Source: an uncultured Chromatiaceae bacterium (GTDB lineage Bacteria > Pseudomonadota > Gammaproteobacteria > Enterobacterales > Alteromonadaceae). From it: a stretch of 19,307 bases of DNA. The notes below the pieces were generated by a model. The model saw nothing but the letters and a program-made list of their open reading frames with translations. It was not told the DNA's origin and did no database searches. This document shows, piece by piece, positions 7,983 through 16,135 of the stretch. The translations under genes were made by a program, and so were the position numbers. The stretch is from assembly GCA_946482325.1 (NCBI GenBank), contig CAMLRA010000072.1:1-19307 (forward strand), written 5' to 3'. Numbering within the stretch: position 1 is the first letter of the stretch; each line of letters starts with the position of its first letter.

Positions 7983-7997
7983 CAGCTTACTCCTTAA

Positions 7998-8726
7998 TCA
8001 GGCGAGATCGCCCAGTTGTAATTGCAATGCCGCGATGGCTGTCAGAGCGGCCGTTTCGGTGCGCAGCACCCGCGGGCCTAGACGCACCGGCTGAAAACCG
8101 GCAGAAGTGGTAGCTGCCACTTCGCGGTCGCTGAAACCACCTTCCGGGCCTATCACAAGGCGCAACCGGTTGGTTGGGGTTAACTGTTTAATGGTGGCGC
8201 TGGTCCATGGATCCAAGGTCAGCTTCAGACAATTGTCATCTTGTGCCAACCATTTTTCTAATGTCACCGGCAGATGCACTGGCGGCACCACAGAACGGCC
8301 ACTTTGTTCACAGGCGCTGATGACAATTTTTTGCCATTGTTCGCGTTTTTTCTCCAGCCGCTCGGCGTCGAGCTTCACACCACATCGTTCCGTAAACAGC
8401 GGCGTAATTTCACTGACACCCAGCTCGACTGCTTTCTGAATGGCAAAATCCATCCGGTCACCACGCGAAATACCCTGGCCTAAATGCAACTGCAGCGGCG
8501 ACTCCACTGGATTTGCCGCCGCATCCTCTATTTGTACCCAAAGCTGTTTTTTACCAACGTCGGTGATAAGCGCCTTGTAGTTCTGGCCATCACCATTAAA
8601 TAATTCCAGTGCGTCACCGGCCTTCATCCGTAGCACTTTACCGGCGTGATTGGCGGCATCTTCACAGAGTGCCACAGTTTGCCCCGGTGTCAGCACGCCG
8701 GGTTGAAATAAACGTATTGTGCGCAT
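7998..8726 (-). CDS. rsmE: RsmE, 16S rRNA (uracil-1498-N3)-methyltransferase
   Basis: RsmE methylates N3 of U1498 in 16S rRNA using S-adenosylmethionine; it is a SPOUT-class (trefoil knot) enzyme acting on the 30S subunit. The 242 residues match the usual 243. The N-terminal PUA-like part contains ALCEDAANHAGKVLRMKAGDALELFNGDG. The SPOUT domain shows GISRGDRMDFAIQKAVELGVSEITPLFTERCGVKL, ACEQSGRS, the SAM-binding loop LVIGPEGGFSDRE (about residues 190-202) and LGPRVLRTETAALTAIAALQ. The frame is open to 8834, but the ATG at 8726 gives the family N-terminus MRTIRLF; the extra residues would overlap the divergent ABC gene's leader. No strong ribosome-binding site is visible. It is the first gene of the rsmE–gshB–yqgE–ruvX operon. 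Confidence 0.95.
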   Translation of the reverse strand: MRTIRLFQPGVLTPGQTVALCEDAANHAGKVLRMKAGDALELFNGDGQNYKALITDVGKKQLWVQIEDAAANPVESPLQLHLGQGISRGDRMDFAIQKAVELGVSEITPLFTERCGVKLDAERLEKKREQWQKIVISACEQSGRSVVPPVHLPVTLEKWLAQDDNCLKLTLDPWTSATIKQLTPTNRLRLVIGPEGGFSDREVAATTSAGFQPVRLGPRVLRTETAALTAIAALQLQLGDLA

Positions 8727-8767
8727 GAGATATGATTCGAAACTGCAAAAACTGATATGGTAGCAGT

Positions 8768-8783
8768 CCCTTGATGCTAAGGG
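8768..8783. promoter_or_regulatory. Small inverted repeat upstream of the ABC exporter operon
   Basis: CCCTT, a 6-nt spacer GATGCT, and AAGGG form a 5-bp inverted repeat in the 77-bp divergent gap between rsmE and the ABC ATPase gene, 8 nt before the ATPase ribosome-binding site. It could be an operator or a short leader hairpin; a repeat this short can also arise by chance. Confidence 0.3.
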
Positions 8784-8803
8784 TATCTCCAAAGGAGTCA
8801 TGT

Positions 8804-9730
8804 ATGGACGCAGAGCAAGTTGTCTCTGCGACACCGGCGGTGCTTGCCGTGTCGCAGCTGTGTAAAAGTTATGGTGCGCTGAAGGCGGTCAATAACCTCA
8901 GTTTCAGTGTCAACGCCGGGCAGTGTTTTGGTCTGCTTGGGCCCAATGGTGCCGGTAAAACCACCACGCTGGAAATGCTCGAAGGTATTATCAAACCAGA
9001 CAGTGGCGCGATTTATTATCAGGGGGAAATCGCCTCCCGCCGCCACTTCCAGCAGCTGGGGGTGCAGTTTCAGCAAACGGCGTTGCAGGACTTTCTGACC
9101 GTCGAAGAGACGTTACAAATGTTTGCCGCCTTTTATCCTAATCCGGCGGACATCGCAGAGCTTATCCAACTTTGTGATTTGCAGGATTTTTTAACCCAGG
9201 ACCACAAAAAATTGTCCGGCGGGCAGCGCCAGCGTTTATTGCTGGCGCTGGCGCTGGTGAATCAGCCACAAATCCTGTTTTTGGATGAACCGACCACAGG
9301 CCTTGACCCGCATGCGCGGCGTAATTTCTGGGCGCTTATTCAGCGTATTAAGCAGCAGGGCCGCACTATCATTCTGACCACGCATTATATGGACGAAGCG
9401 GAGCAGCTCTGTGATGAGCTGATTATTGTCGATAAAGGCCAAATCATTGCGCAGGGTTCACCACAGGCGCTGCTCAGGCAGCATTTTGAAGGTGCTTTGC
9501 TGCAGCTGCCGGACCCCGGTTTTCTGCCGCAGATGCCGGCTGGCCAGCAGGTCAGTGTACAGGGCGGTCAGCTGTGTATTCAGACACCGGACGTCCAGCT
9601 CAGCATTCAGGCGCTGTTGCAGCAACAAGTGCCGCTGCAGGGCTTGCTGGTGAAATCAGCGACGCTGGATGATTTATTCCTGAAATTAACCGGCCATGCG
9701 TTAAGCGCTGTCACCACGGAGGCTGCATGA
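8804..9730 (+). CDS. ABC-2 exporter ATP-binding protein
   Basis: This is the cytoplasmic ATPase of a two-component ABC-2 (DrrA/NodI/YhhJ-like) exporter. Its 308 residues hold one nucleotide-binding domain: Walker A GPNGAGKTT (46-54, K52), signature LSGGQ (137-141), Walker B ILFLDEP (157-163, catalytic E162), D-loop TGLD and H-loop H194 in LTTHYMDEAE. The last 80 or so residues form a glutamine- and leucine-rich extension ending SATLDDLFLKLTG, the ending common in drug/lipid-type exporters; here it probably helps dock the permease. The ATG at 8804 is preceded by AAAGGAG (8791-8797) 6 nt away; an ATG at 8800 is out of frame. The stop overlaps the permease start (ATGA). The substrate cannot be told from sequence. 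Confidence 0.93.
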   Translation: MDAEQVVSATPAVLAVSQLCKSYGALKAVNNLSFSVNAGQCFGLLGPNGAGKTTTLEMLEGIIKPDSGAIYYQGEIASRRHFQQLGVQFQQTALQDFLTVEETLQMFAAFYPNPADIAELIQLCDLQDFLTQDHKKLSGGQRQRLLLALALVNQPQILFLDEPTTGLDPHARRNFWALIQRIKQQGRTIILTTHYMDEAEQLCDELIIVDKGQIIAQGSPQALLRQHFEGALLQLPDPGFLPQMPAGQQVSVQGGQLCIQTPDVQLSIQALLQQQVPLQGLLVKSATLDDLFLKLTGHALSAVTTEAA

Positions 9731-10752
9731 TGTTGAGCTTCAGACGTTTTGTTGCGGTATTAAAAGCGCGCAATCTGGAATTCTGGCGCGACCGGGCGGC
9801 ACTCGGCTGGAACTTATTGTTTCCATTCTTACTGGTGGCCGGTTTTGCTTTTGTCTTTTCCGGCGAACCAAAAGCCGAATACAAAGTCGGGGTGTTACAA
9901 CAAAGTGCCGCGCTGGATAAAACTCAGCATCCGCTGCTGAACACCCGTTTTGTCGAGTTTGTGCCTTATCAGGCAGAAGCATTGGCGAAACAGCGGCTGG
10001 CGCATCATCAGATTGATTTGGTGCTGGATCTTGCAGCAAACCGCTATGTGGTCAATCCGGATTCGGCCAAAGGCTATCTGGTAGAAAAAATCCTGCTGCA
10101 GCAGTGGCCCGGCGCCAAGCGCGAAGAAGTCACCGGGCAGGCCATCCGTTATGTCGATTTTGTCTTGCCGGGTATTTTGGGCATGAACATGATGTTTTCC
10201 TGTTTGTTTGGCGTCGGTTATGTGTTGGTGCGCTACCGGAAAAATTCGGTGCTTAAACGCCTGCAGGCCACGCCTTTGACCGCGCTGGAGTTTGTCGGCG
10301 CTCAGGTGGTCTCACGGCTGGTTATCGTTTTAGTCATTGCCGGTGTGGTGTTTATCAGTTGTCAGCAGTTATTCGGCCTGATGATGCTTGGCAGTTATGT
10401 TTTGCTGTTACTGGTGGCGGCGCTTGGCGCATTGTCGATGATTGCGTTGGCGCTGTTGATTGCCAGCCGGCTGCAAAGTGAAGAGCTGACCGGGGGCTTA
10501 CTCAATTTGACCAGCTGGCCGATGATGATTTTGTCAGGTGTCTGGTTTAGCCTTGAAGGCGCGCCGGAAGCGGTCCAGTGGTTTGCACAGCTGTTTCCGC
10601 TGACCCATCTGGTCAGCGCGGCGCGGGCCGTGATGCTCGATGGCGCCGGTTTTGCCGATGTCAGTGTGCAATTAACTGTGATGGCCGCGATGAGCCTGTT
10701 GTTTTTAGCTGCGGCTGCGGCGTTGTTCCGCTGGGCTGGCGACGGGCGCTAA
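9727..10752 (+). CDS. ABC-2 exporter permease
   Basis: A 341-residue membrane subunit partnering the preceding ATPase. It starts with a charged cytoplasmic segment (RFVAVLKARNLEFWRDRAALGW), a first membrane helix (about residues 30-46), and a soluble extracytoplasmic region of about 100 residues (about 47-145). A cluster of about five helices follows (from FVLPGILGMNMMFSCLFGVGYVLV onward), including the RYRKNSVLKRLQATPLTALEFVGAQ segment, which resembles the ABC-2 coupling region, and LSGVWFSLEGAPE...FPLTHLVSAAR before the last helix. This layout is that of single-copy ABC-2 permeases that act as homodimers. The 4-bp overlap with the ATPase gene implies coupled translation. A second ATG (9730) directly follows the first. 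The exported compound is unknown. Confidence 0.92.
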   Translation: MMLSFRRFVAVLKARNLEFWRDRAALGWNLLFPFLLVAGFAFVFSGEPKAEYKVGVLQQSAALDKTQHPLLNTRFVEFVPYQAEALAKQRLAHHQIDLVLDLAANRYVVNPDSAKGYLVEKILLQQWPGAKREEVTGQAIRYVDFVLPGILGMNMMFSCLFGVGYVLVRYRKNSVLKRLQATPLTALEFVGAQVVSRLVIVLVIAGVVFISCQQLFGLMMLGSYVLLLLVAALGALSMIALALLIASRLQSEELTGGLLNLTSWPMMILSGVWFSLEGAPEAVQWFAQLFPLTHLVSAARAVMLDGAGFADVSVQLTVMAAMSLLFLAAAAALFRWAGDGR

Positions 10753-10780
10753 TTTTTGGCTCCAACACCACAAATGACAC

Positions 10781-10826
10781 AAACGCCTGAAAAGCAAACT
10801 ACGCTTTTCAGGCGTTTTTCTTTTAC
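10781..10826 (+). terminator. Intrinsic terminator after the ABC exporter operon
   Basis: A perfect 15-bp stem pairs 10781-10795 (AAACGCCTGAAAAGC) with 10803-10817, with a 7-nt loop and a T-rich tail (TTTTTCTTTT). It starts 28 bp after the permease stop codon. The convergent AbgT-family gene ends at 10823, so the tail reaches its stop codon. In the minus direction the U-tract is only three residues, so termination of that transcript here would be weaker. Confidence 0.9.
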
Positions 10827-12379
10827 AGGGCAGGGAAGGTGTAATGTGCACCAATGCCAAGCGGAATACCTAAAGCCCAATACAGCAGCAGGAAACTACT
10901 CCATAACACCAGGAAAGAGACCGAGAATGGCAACATCAACGCGATAAGCGTGCCAATACCAGTCGATTTCACATACTTCTGGCAAAACACCACAATCAGC
11001 GGGAAATATGGCATCAGTGGCGTGATGATGTTGGTAGAAGAATCACCAACCCGGTACGCAGCTTGGGTTAAATCCGGCGACACACCAAGTTCCATCAACA
11101 TCGGCACCATAATGGCGCCAATCAGTGCCCACTTTGCTGAGGCAGAACCGACCAGTAAATTGACTGACGCGGTCAGCAACACAATCCCCACCAACGTCAC
11201 ACCGAGCGGCAACGCCAGCTCTTTCAGTGCCAACGCACCTTTAATCGCCAGTAAAGCGCCAAGGTTCGACTGGCCAAAAGCGTAGATAAACTGGGCACAG
11301 AAAAACGCCATCACAATGTAATAACCCATACCGGACATGGCTTTACTCATGCCCTGCACGATAGCGCGGTGATTTTTCGCCGAGCCCGAGGCATAGCCAT
11401 AGACCACACCCGGAATTAAGAAAAACACAAAGATAATGCCGACAATCGACTGCATCAGCGGCGCGGTCGCGCTGGTTAACAAGCCGTCGCTGCCGCGCCA
11501 GGCGGAATCTGCGGCTGAGGCTGACCAGATCAGCAATAAACCCGACACCAGCATCGACACTGTGGCGTAACGCAGGCCTTTGCGCTCGGCATCTGTTAAA
11601 GCATCCAGCTTCGGTAAATTGGCCGGGTCACCGTCGACTTGCGTCTGTTTCAGCCGCGGTTCAATTACTTTGTCAGTCAGGAACCAGCCCACCAGAATGA
11701 TTAAACCTGCAGAGGCGCTGGTAAAAAAGTAATTGTTTAAAGGGTTAATCAGCATATTCGCCGCGGCCGGATCGGCGGATAGCCGCGCGGCGGCTTGGGT
11801 AAGTCCTGCCAACATCGGATCTAAGCTGGAAGGCACAAACAAGGTCGCGGAGAAACCGCCTGATACGCCAGCAAAAGCGGCGGCAATACCCGCCAGCGGA
11901 TGACGGCCGGCGGCGTAGAAAATCACGGCTCCAAGCGGAATGACCAGCACATAACCGGCGTCGACCGCGACATGGCTTAAAATACCGACGGCAATTAACA
12001 CCGGCGTCAGCAACATTTTTGGTGTGACATTTAAAATCGAGCGCAGGCCAGCATTGATAAAACCGGTGTGCTCCGCCACACCTAACCCCAGCATCGCCAC
12101 CAGTACCACGCCTAAAGGCGGAAAGCTGACAAAGGTACTGACCATCTTGCTCATAAAAGTGGTCAGTGCGGCGCCATCCAACAAATCGACGATGACGATT
12201 GGTTTGCCGGTGCGCGGGTCAATTTCGCTGAACTGCACGCCAGACAACGCCCAGGAGATAAGCCAGACAGCGAGCATAAACAACGCAAATAACACCGCAG
12301 GGTCGGGTAGTTTGTTGCCGGTGCGCTCAATCGCATCCAGGCTGCGCTGCAACCAGGGTTTAGTCGTTTCGGTTGACAT
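10823..12379 (-). CDS. AbgT family transporter
   Basis: A 518-residue polytopic membrane protein of the AbgT family (E. coli AbgT imports p-aminobenzoyl-glutamate; MtrF and YdaH have been described as antimetabolite/sulfonamide exporters). Family features visible are the N-terminus LDAIERTGNKLPDPAVLFALFM, GLGVAEHTGFINAGLRSIL, ILSHVAVDAGYVLVIPLGA, FAGVSGGFSATLFVPSSLDPML (hairpin region), and near the end NLLVGSASAKWALIGAIMVPM and YRVGDSSTNIITPLMPYFPL, which correspond to the substrate-binding elements. About 10-12 hydrophobic segments can be counted; a polar loop sits near residues 235-265. The ATG at 12379 has AAGGAA 5 nt upstream. There is no abgA/abgB hydrolase gene next to it, so neither the direction nor the substrate can be assigned from context. 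It appears monocistronic. Confidence 0.9.
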   Translation of the reverse strand: MSTETTKPWLQRSLDAIERTGNKLPDPAVLFALFMLAVWLISWALSGVQFSEIDPRTGKPIVIVDLLDGAALTTFMSKMVSTFVSFPPLGVVLVAMLGLGVAEHTGFINAGLRSILNVTPKMLLTPVLIAVGILSHVAVDAGYVLVIPLGAVIFYAAGRHPLAGIAAAFAGVSGGFSATLFVPSSLDPMLAGLTQAAARLSADPAAANMLINPLNNYFFTSASAGLIILVGWFLTDKVIEPRLKQTQVDGDPANLPKLDALTDAERKGLRYATVSMLVSGLLLIWSASAADSAWRGSDGLLTSATAPLMQSIVGIIFVFFLIPGVVYGYASGSAKNHRAIVQGMSKAMSGMGYYIVMAFFCAQFIYAFGQSNLGALLAIKGALALKELALPLGVTLVGIVLLTASVNLLVGSASAKWALIGAIMVPMLMELGVSPDLTQAAYRVGDSSTNIITPLMPYFPLIVVFCQKYVKSTGIGTLIALMLPFSVSFLVLWSSFLLLYWALGIPLGIGAHYTFPAL

Positions 12380-12503
12380 AGAGTTTCCTTATTGTTGTTA
12401 GTCAGCCGTTATAAAAGTTATCAGGCGTGACTGGCAATCAGGAAAAAACTGTAAGGTGGTAAGGCTAAAGCTGTGTTTTGTGGGGCGCGCGGCCGCAGGG
12501 CAC

Positions 12504-12525
12504 AAAAAAGGGAGCCGAAGCTCCC
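12504..12525 (-). terminator. Intrinsic terminator of metK
   Basis: On the minus strand, GGGAGC, loop TTCG and GCTCCC (12525-12510) form a stable UUCG-type tetraloop hairpin, followed by six T (12509-12504). It begins 19 bp after the metK stop codon. The remaining gap up to the AbgT-family gene (12380-12503) contains a GC-rich patch, GGGGCGCGCGGCCGC (12482-12496), and nothing else I can identify. Confidence 0.93.
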
Positions 12526-12544
12526 TGTTTATCTGAGTCCGGAA

Positions 12545-13696
12545 TTACAGACCCGATTCGGCACGCAGTGCATCGGCTTTGTTGGTCTGCTCCCACGGGA
12601 ACTCGTTGCGGCCAAAGTGGCCATAAGCCGCTGTCGCCTTGTAGATTGGACGCTCGAGGTCCAGCATCGCAATCAGGCCAGCCGGACGCAGGTCAAAATG
12701 CGCGCGGATCAGTTTGATCAGCTGGTCTTCTGACAGTTTGCTGGTACCAAAGGTCTCAACACTGATAGAGGTCGGCTCTGCCACACCAATGGCATAAGAC
12801 ACCTGAATTTCGCAGCGCTCAGCTAAGCCGGCTGCGACAATGTTTTTCGCCACATAACGCGCAGCATAAGCTGCAGAACGGTCAACTTTTGATGGATCTT
12901 TACCAGAGAAAGCGCCACCGCCGTGACGGGCCATGCCGCCGTAGCTGTCGACGATGATTTTACGGCCGGTCAGACCACAATCGCCCATTGGGCCACCGAT
13001 GACAAAACGACCTGTTGGGTTGATGAAGAACTTGGTGCTTTGACGCAGCCATTCTGCAGGCAGCACCGGCTTGATGATGTGTTCCATCACTGCTTCGCGC
13101 AGGTCTTCAGTAGAAATGGTGTCGCAATGCTGCGTTGATAACACTACAGCGTCGATGCCGACTGGTTTGCCGTTCTCGTAAATGAAAGACAGCTGAGATT
13201 TCGCATCCGGGCGTAACCATGGCAGTGTGCCGTCTTTACGCACTTTAGCTTGTTGTTGCACCAGACGGTGAGAATATGTGATGGGGGCTGGCATGAGCAC
13301 GTCAGTTTCATTACTGGCGTAGCCAAACATCAAACCCTGATCGCCGGCGCCCTGATCTTTCGGGTCTTTTTTATCAACGCCCTGGTTGATATCCGGCGAT
13401 TGTTTACCGATGGCACTTAATACAGCGCAGGAATTGGCATCAAAGCCCATATCAGAATGCACATAACCGATTTCACGGATAGTGCTGCGGGTCAGCTCTT
13501 CAATGTCGACCCAGGCAGAAGTTGTGATTTCGCCACCGACCAGCACCATACCGGTTTTGACGAAGGTTTCACAGGCGACACGGGCTTTCGGGTCCTGTTC
13601 CAGGATGGCATCCAACACCGCATCAGAGATTTGGTCGGCGATTTTATCCGGATGTCCTTCAGAAACTGACTCAGAGGTAAAAATGTGTTGTGCCAT
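12545..13696 (-). CDS. metK: S-adenosylmethionine synthetase
   Basis: MetK condenses methionine and ATP to S-adenosylmethionine, releasing phosphate and pyrophosphate; it is a cytoplasmic tetramer needing Mg2+ and K+. The 383 residues match the usual 384. Visible motifs are [22 protein letters not shown] (catalytic H15, metal ligand D17, K18), the signature [12 protein letters not shown] (about 115-126), the RPDAKSQ region, [21 protein letters not shown], and the P-loop-like [23 protein letters not shown]. The ATG at 13696 gives the family N-terminus; the ribosome site is weak (GGA about 11 nt upstream). It is transcribed alone, from a candidate promoter in the metK–tkt gap, and ends at its own terminator. 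Its product is the methyl donor used by enzymes such as RsmE, also encoded in this window. Confidence 0.98.
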   Translation of the reverse strand: MAQHIFTSESVSEGHPDKIADQISDAVLDAILEQDPKARVACETFVKTGMVLVGGEITTSAWVDIEELTRSTIREIGYVHSDMGFDANSCAVLSAIGKQSPDINQGVDKKDPKDQGAGDQGLMFGYASNETDVLMPAPITYSHRLVQQQAKVRKDGTLPWLRPDAKSQLSFIYENGKPVGIDAVVLSTQHCDTISTEDLREAVMEHIIKPVLPAEWLRQSTKFFINPTGRFVIGGPMGDCGLTGRKIIVDSYGGMARHGGGAFSGKDPSKVDRSAAYAARYVAKNIVAAGLAERCEIQVSYAIGVAEPTSISVETFGTSKLSEDQLIKLIRAHFDLRPAGLIAMLDLERPIYKATAAYGHFGRNEFPWEQTNKADALRAESGL

Positions 13697-13756
13697 TCTA
13701 ACTTATTCCAATGGGTTGGTTGTTAAAGCGCCAGGCGCCGGAAAATTGGGCTGCGT

Positions 13757-13786
13757 ATTCTAGAGAAACAAATGGCAGTTTGCCAT
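13757..13786 (-). promoter_or_regulatory. Candidate metK promoter overlapped by a perfect palindrome
   Basis: On the minus strand, TAGAAT (13762-13757, five of six matches to TATAAT) is preceded at 18 bp by ATGGCA (13786-13781, four of six to TTGACA). This would start the transcript near 13750, leaving a leader of about 55 nt before metK. The -35 element lies in the perfect palindrome ATGGCA-N3-TGCCAT (13772-13786), where a dimeric repressor could bind. The promoter is assigned by eye only. Confidence 0.4.
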
Positions 13787-13801
13787 AGTTTTTTGCCGCC
13801 C

Positions 13802-13809
13802 GGACGTCT
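13802..13809 (-). promoter_or_regulatory. MetJ-box-like octamer
   Basis: AGACGTCC on the minus strand matches the MetJ consensus AGACGTCT at 7 of 8 positions, 15 bp upstream of the proposed metK -35 element. MetJ normally needs two or more adjacent boxes; the neighbouring octamers here match poorly (about 3 of 8 and 1 of 8), so this is only a suggestion of SAM-dependent control. Confidence 0.25.
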
Positions 13810-14060
13810 TTCTATCTGTTTTCCAAGCAACACAGTACGGCGTATCGGATGAACGGATCAAAACTTAAGGCAAACAGCATGGATCCGGTTTTATTCATTG
13901 CCAAGGGGGGCATGGTCTGGGAAAATAACGCCGAACCGATGCGACGCGTAAAATAAATTTGCCTGTTTAATAAAAAACACCATGACGCCAGACGCAGCGT
14001 CACAGGCAACATAAAAAACCACTTGGATATGATTCCGATAATTCAGTAGCAGGAGTGACA

Positions 14061-16058
14061 ATGCTGTCCCGCAAACAACTCGCCAACGCCATCCGCGCTT
14101 TAAGTATGGATGCAGTGCAAAAAGCCAAATCAGGCCACCCGGGCGCCCCAATGGGCATGGCGGATATCGCCGAAGTATTATGGCGTGATTTTTTAAAGCA
14201 CAATCCACAGGACCCGCAATGGGCCAACCGTGACCGGTTTGTGCTGTCCAATGGCCATGGCTCGATGTTGTTGTATTCGCTGTTGCATTTGTCTGGCTAC
14301 GATCTGTCCATCGAAGATTTAAAACAATTCCGTCAGTTACACTCTCGCACTCCGGGCCATCCGGAATATGGTTATGCGCCTGGTGTAGAAACCACCACAG
14401 GCCCATTGGGGCAGGGCATCACCAATGCGGTCGGCATGGCGATTGCGGAAAAAGCACTGGCGGCACAGTTTAACCAGCCGGGCCACGCCATCATCGACCA
14501 CTTTACTTATGCGTTCCTCGGTGACGGCTGTCTGATGGAAGGTATTTCGCATGAAGCCTGTTCGCTGGCCGGTACCTTAGGTCTTGGCAAACTCATCGCA
14601 TTCTGGGATGACAATGGCATCTCAATTGACGGCCATGTTGAAGGCTGGTTTACCGACAATACCCCAGCGCGGTTTGAAGCCTACGGCTGGCATGTCATTG
14701 CTGGCGTTGACGGCCATGACGCGCAAGCAGTAGCAGCAGCTATTCAGGCGGCACAGGCTGAGACCGGCAAACCAACATTAATTTGCTGCAAAACCATCAT
14801 TGGTTATGGTTCACCGAATAAATCTGGCAGCCATGATTGCCACGGTGCGCCACTGGGCGATGCTGAAATCGCCGCTTCCCGCGAATTCCTGCAATGGCCG
14901 CACGCGCCATTTGAAGTGCCAGCAGACATCTATGCGGCATGGGATGGCAAAACCAAGGGCGGTGCATTGCAGCAAAGCTGGAATGAACAGTTTGCCGCTT
15001 ATGCCAGTGCGCACCCTGAACTTGCTGCTGAATTAAAACGCCGTTTAAGTGGTGAACTGCCAGCCAACTGGAAAGCAGATTCAGATGCTTATATCGCCAA
15101 ATTGCAGGCGACACCAGCGGCCATCGCCAGCCGCAAAGCCTCACAAAATGCCTTGAATGCTTATGGCCCGTTATTGCCTGAATTACTGGGTGGTTCGGCA
15201 GATTTGGCCGGTTCAAACCTGACCATCTGGTCTGGTTCTAAAGGCATCAGTGCCGAAGATGCCAGCGGCAACTACTTATATTACGGCGTCCGTGAATTCG
15301 GCATGTCGGCCATTATGAACGGTATCGCGCTGCACGGCGGTTTTGTGCCATACGGCGCAACTTTCCTGATGTTTATGGAATATGCCCGTAACGCAGTACG
15401 CATGGCCGCCCTGATGAAACAACGGGTGATTTTTGTTTATACCCACGATTCGATTGGCCTCGGTGAAGACGGTCCAACGCACCAACCGGTTGAGCAGCTG
15501 GCATCACTGCGCGTGACGCCAAATCTGATGAACTGGCGTCCATGTGACCAGGTTGAATCTGCAGTGGCCTGGCAGGCGGCCATTGAACGGACCGAAGGCC
15601 CAACCACATTGATTTTTACCCGGCAGAATCTGGCACAACAGGCCCGTACCGACGAGCAGGTGGCTGCGATTCGCCGCGGTGGTTATGTGCTGAAAGACAG
15701 CGCCGGCACGCCGGATTTAATCATCATCGCGACCGGTTCAGAAGTAGAACTGGCAATGCAGGCTGCTGCGAAACTGACTGATGCCGGTCACAAAGTCCGG
15801 GTGGTTTCTATGCCATCGACGGACGTGTTTGACTCACAGGATGCGGCATATCGCGAAGCCGTATTACCGGCAGCTGTAACAAAACGCGTGGCGGTTGAAG
15901 CCTGTATCGTCGACAGCTGGTACAAATATGTGGGTCTGAACGGTAAAATTATCGGCATGACCAGCTTCGGTGAATCAGCCCCGGCCGAGCAGTTGTTTGA
16001 GTACTTTGGTATCACCACTGCTGCTGTAGTGGCAGCGGCCGAACAGCTACTGGCGTAA
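14061..16058 (+). CDS. tktA: Transketolase
   Basis: Transketolase moves two-carbon units between sugar phosphates in the non-oxidative pentose phosphate pathway, using thiamine diphosphate and a divalent metal. The 665 residues match E. coli TktA (663). H26 lies in [10 protein letters not shown]. The ThDP/metal motif runs from GDG (154-156) to N185 in FWDDNGIS, the same spacing and numbers as E. coli. The histidine loop [13 protein letters not shown], the central [10 protein letters not shown], and [18 protein letters not shown] with the cofactor-activating glutamate E412 follow, then [24 protein letters not shown]. The ATG at 14061 is preferred over the GTG at 14055 because AGGAG (14051-14055) overlaps that GTG and sits 5 nt before the ATG. 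It heads the tkt–epd–pgk–fba cluster; the symbol rests on this position. Confidence 0.97.
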   Translation: MLSRKQLANAIRALSMDAVQKAKSGHPGAPMGMADIAEVLWRDFLKHNPQDPQWANRDRFVLSNGHGSMLLYSLLHLSGYDLSIEDLKQFRQLHSRTPGHPEYGYAPGVETTTGPLGQGITNAVGMAIAEKALAAQFNQPGHAIIDHFTYAFLGDGCLMEGISHEACSLAGTLGLGKLIAFWDDNGISIDGHVEGWFTDNTPARFEAYGWHVIAGVDGHDAQAVAAAIQAAQAETGKPTLICCKTIIGYGSPNKSGSHDCHGAPLGDAEIAASREFLQWPHAPFEVPADIYAAWDGKTKGGALQQSWNEQFAAYASAHPELAAELKRRLSGELPANWKADSDAYIAKLQATPAAIASRKASQNALNAYGPLLPELLGGSADLAGSNLTIWSGSKGISAEDASGNYLYYGVREFGMSAIMNGIALHGGFVPYGATFLMFMEYARNAVRMAALMKQRVIFVYTHDSIGLGEDGPTHQPVEQLASLRVTPNLMNWRPCDQVESAVAWQAAIERTEGPTTLIFTRQNLAQQARTDEQVAAIRRGGYVLKDSAGTPDLIIIATGSEVELAMQAAAKLTDAGHKVRVVSMPSTDVFDSQDAAYREAVLPAAVTKRVAVEACIVDSWYKYVGLNGKIIGMTSFGESAPAEQLFEYFGITTAAVVAAAEQLLA

Positions 16059-16073
16059 GCGGTACTTTCAATG

Positions 16074-16102
16074 CAAAAGGGGCTTGGTGCCCCTTTTGTT
16101 TA
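16074..16102 (+). terminator. Hairpin with T-rich tail between transketolase and epd
   Basis: CAAAAGGGGC (16074-16083) pairs perfectly with GCCCCTTTTG (16089-16098) around the loop TTGGT, followed by TTTAA. It begins 16 nt after the tkt stop and 38 nt before epd. It has the form of an intrinsic terminator, though the uninterrupted T-tail outside the stem is short. It may therefore reduce rather than abolish read-through, or epd may have its own promoter. Confidence 0.7.
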
Positions 16103-16135
16103 ACTTCGTGACAGGTCAGACAGGTAACAGCGCTC

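Larger units (their letters stand above)
13697..14060. other. Divergent regulatory region between metK and transketolase
   Basis: This 364-bp gene-free stretch must hold the promoters of metK (leftward) and of the tkt–epd–pgk–fba cluster (rightward). Its contents are a candidate metK promoter with a palindrome, a MetJ-box-like octamer, two CGGAT direct repeats 8 bp apart (13846 and 13854), a run of six G (13904-13909), AT-rich blocks near 13949-13975 that could include the tkt -10 region (TAAAAT at 13949), and an inverted repeat GACGC-A-GCGTC at 13991-14001 about 60 bp before tkt. An open frame on the minus strand (13891-14406) crosses it but overlaps tkt and resembles nothing. I see no small RNA or riboswitch that I can name. 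Confidence 0.6.

Noticed and set aside
12482..12496. GC-rich patch containing a NotI-type GCGGCCGC site
   Set aside because: Lies after the metK terminator; a short base-composition fluctuation without other structure.
13697..13756. Possible SAM riboswitch in the metK leader
   Set aside because: The inferred leader is only about 55 nt with weak pairing (a 5-bp CCAAT/ATTGG stem and GCGCC-T-GGCGC with too small a loop); no known SAM aptamer pattern is visible.
13891..14406. 171-residue minus-strand open frame across the transketolase upstream region and 5' end
   Set aside because: Overlaps the real transketolase start, has no recognisable domain and reads as a Trp/His-rich shadow.
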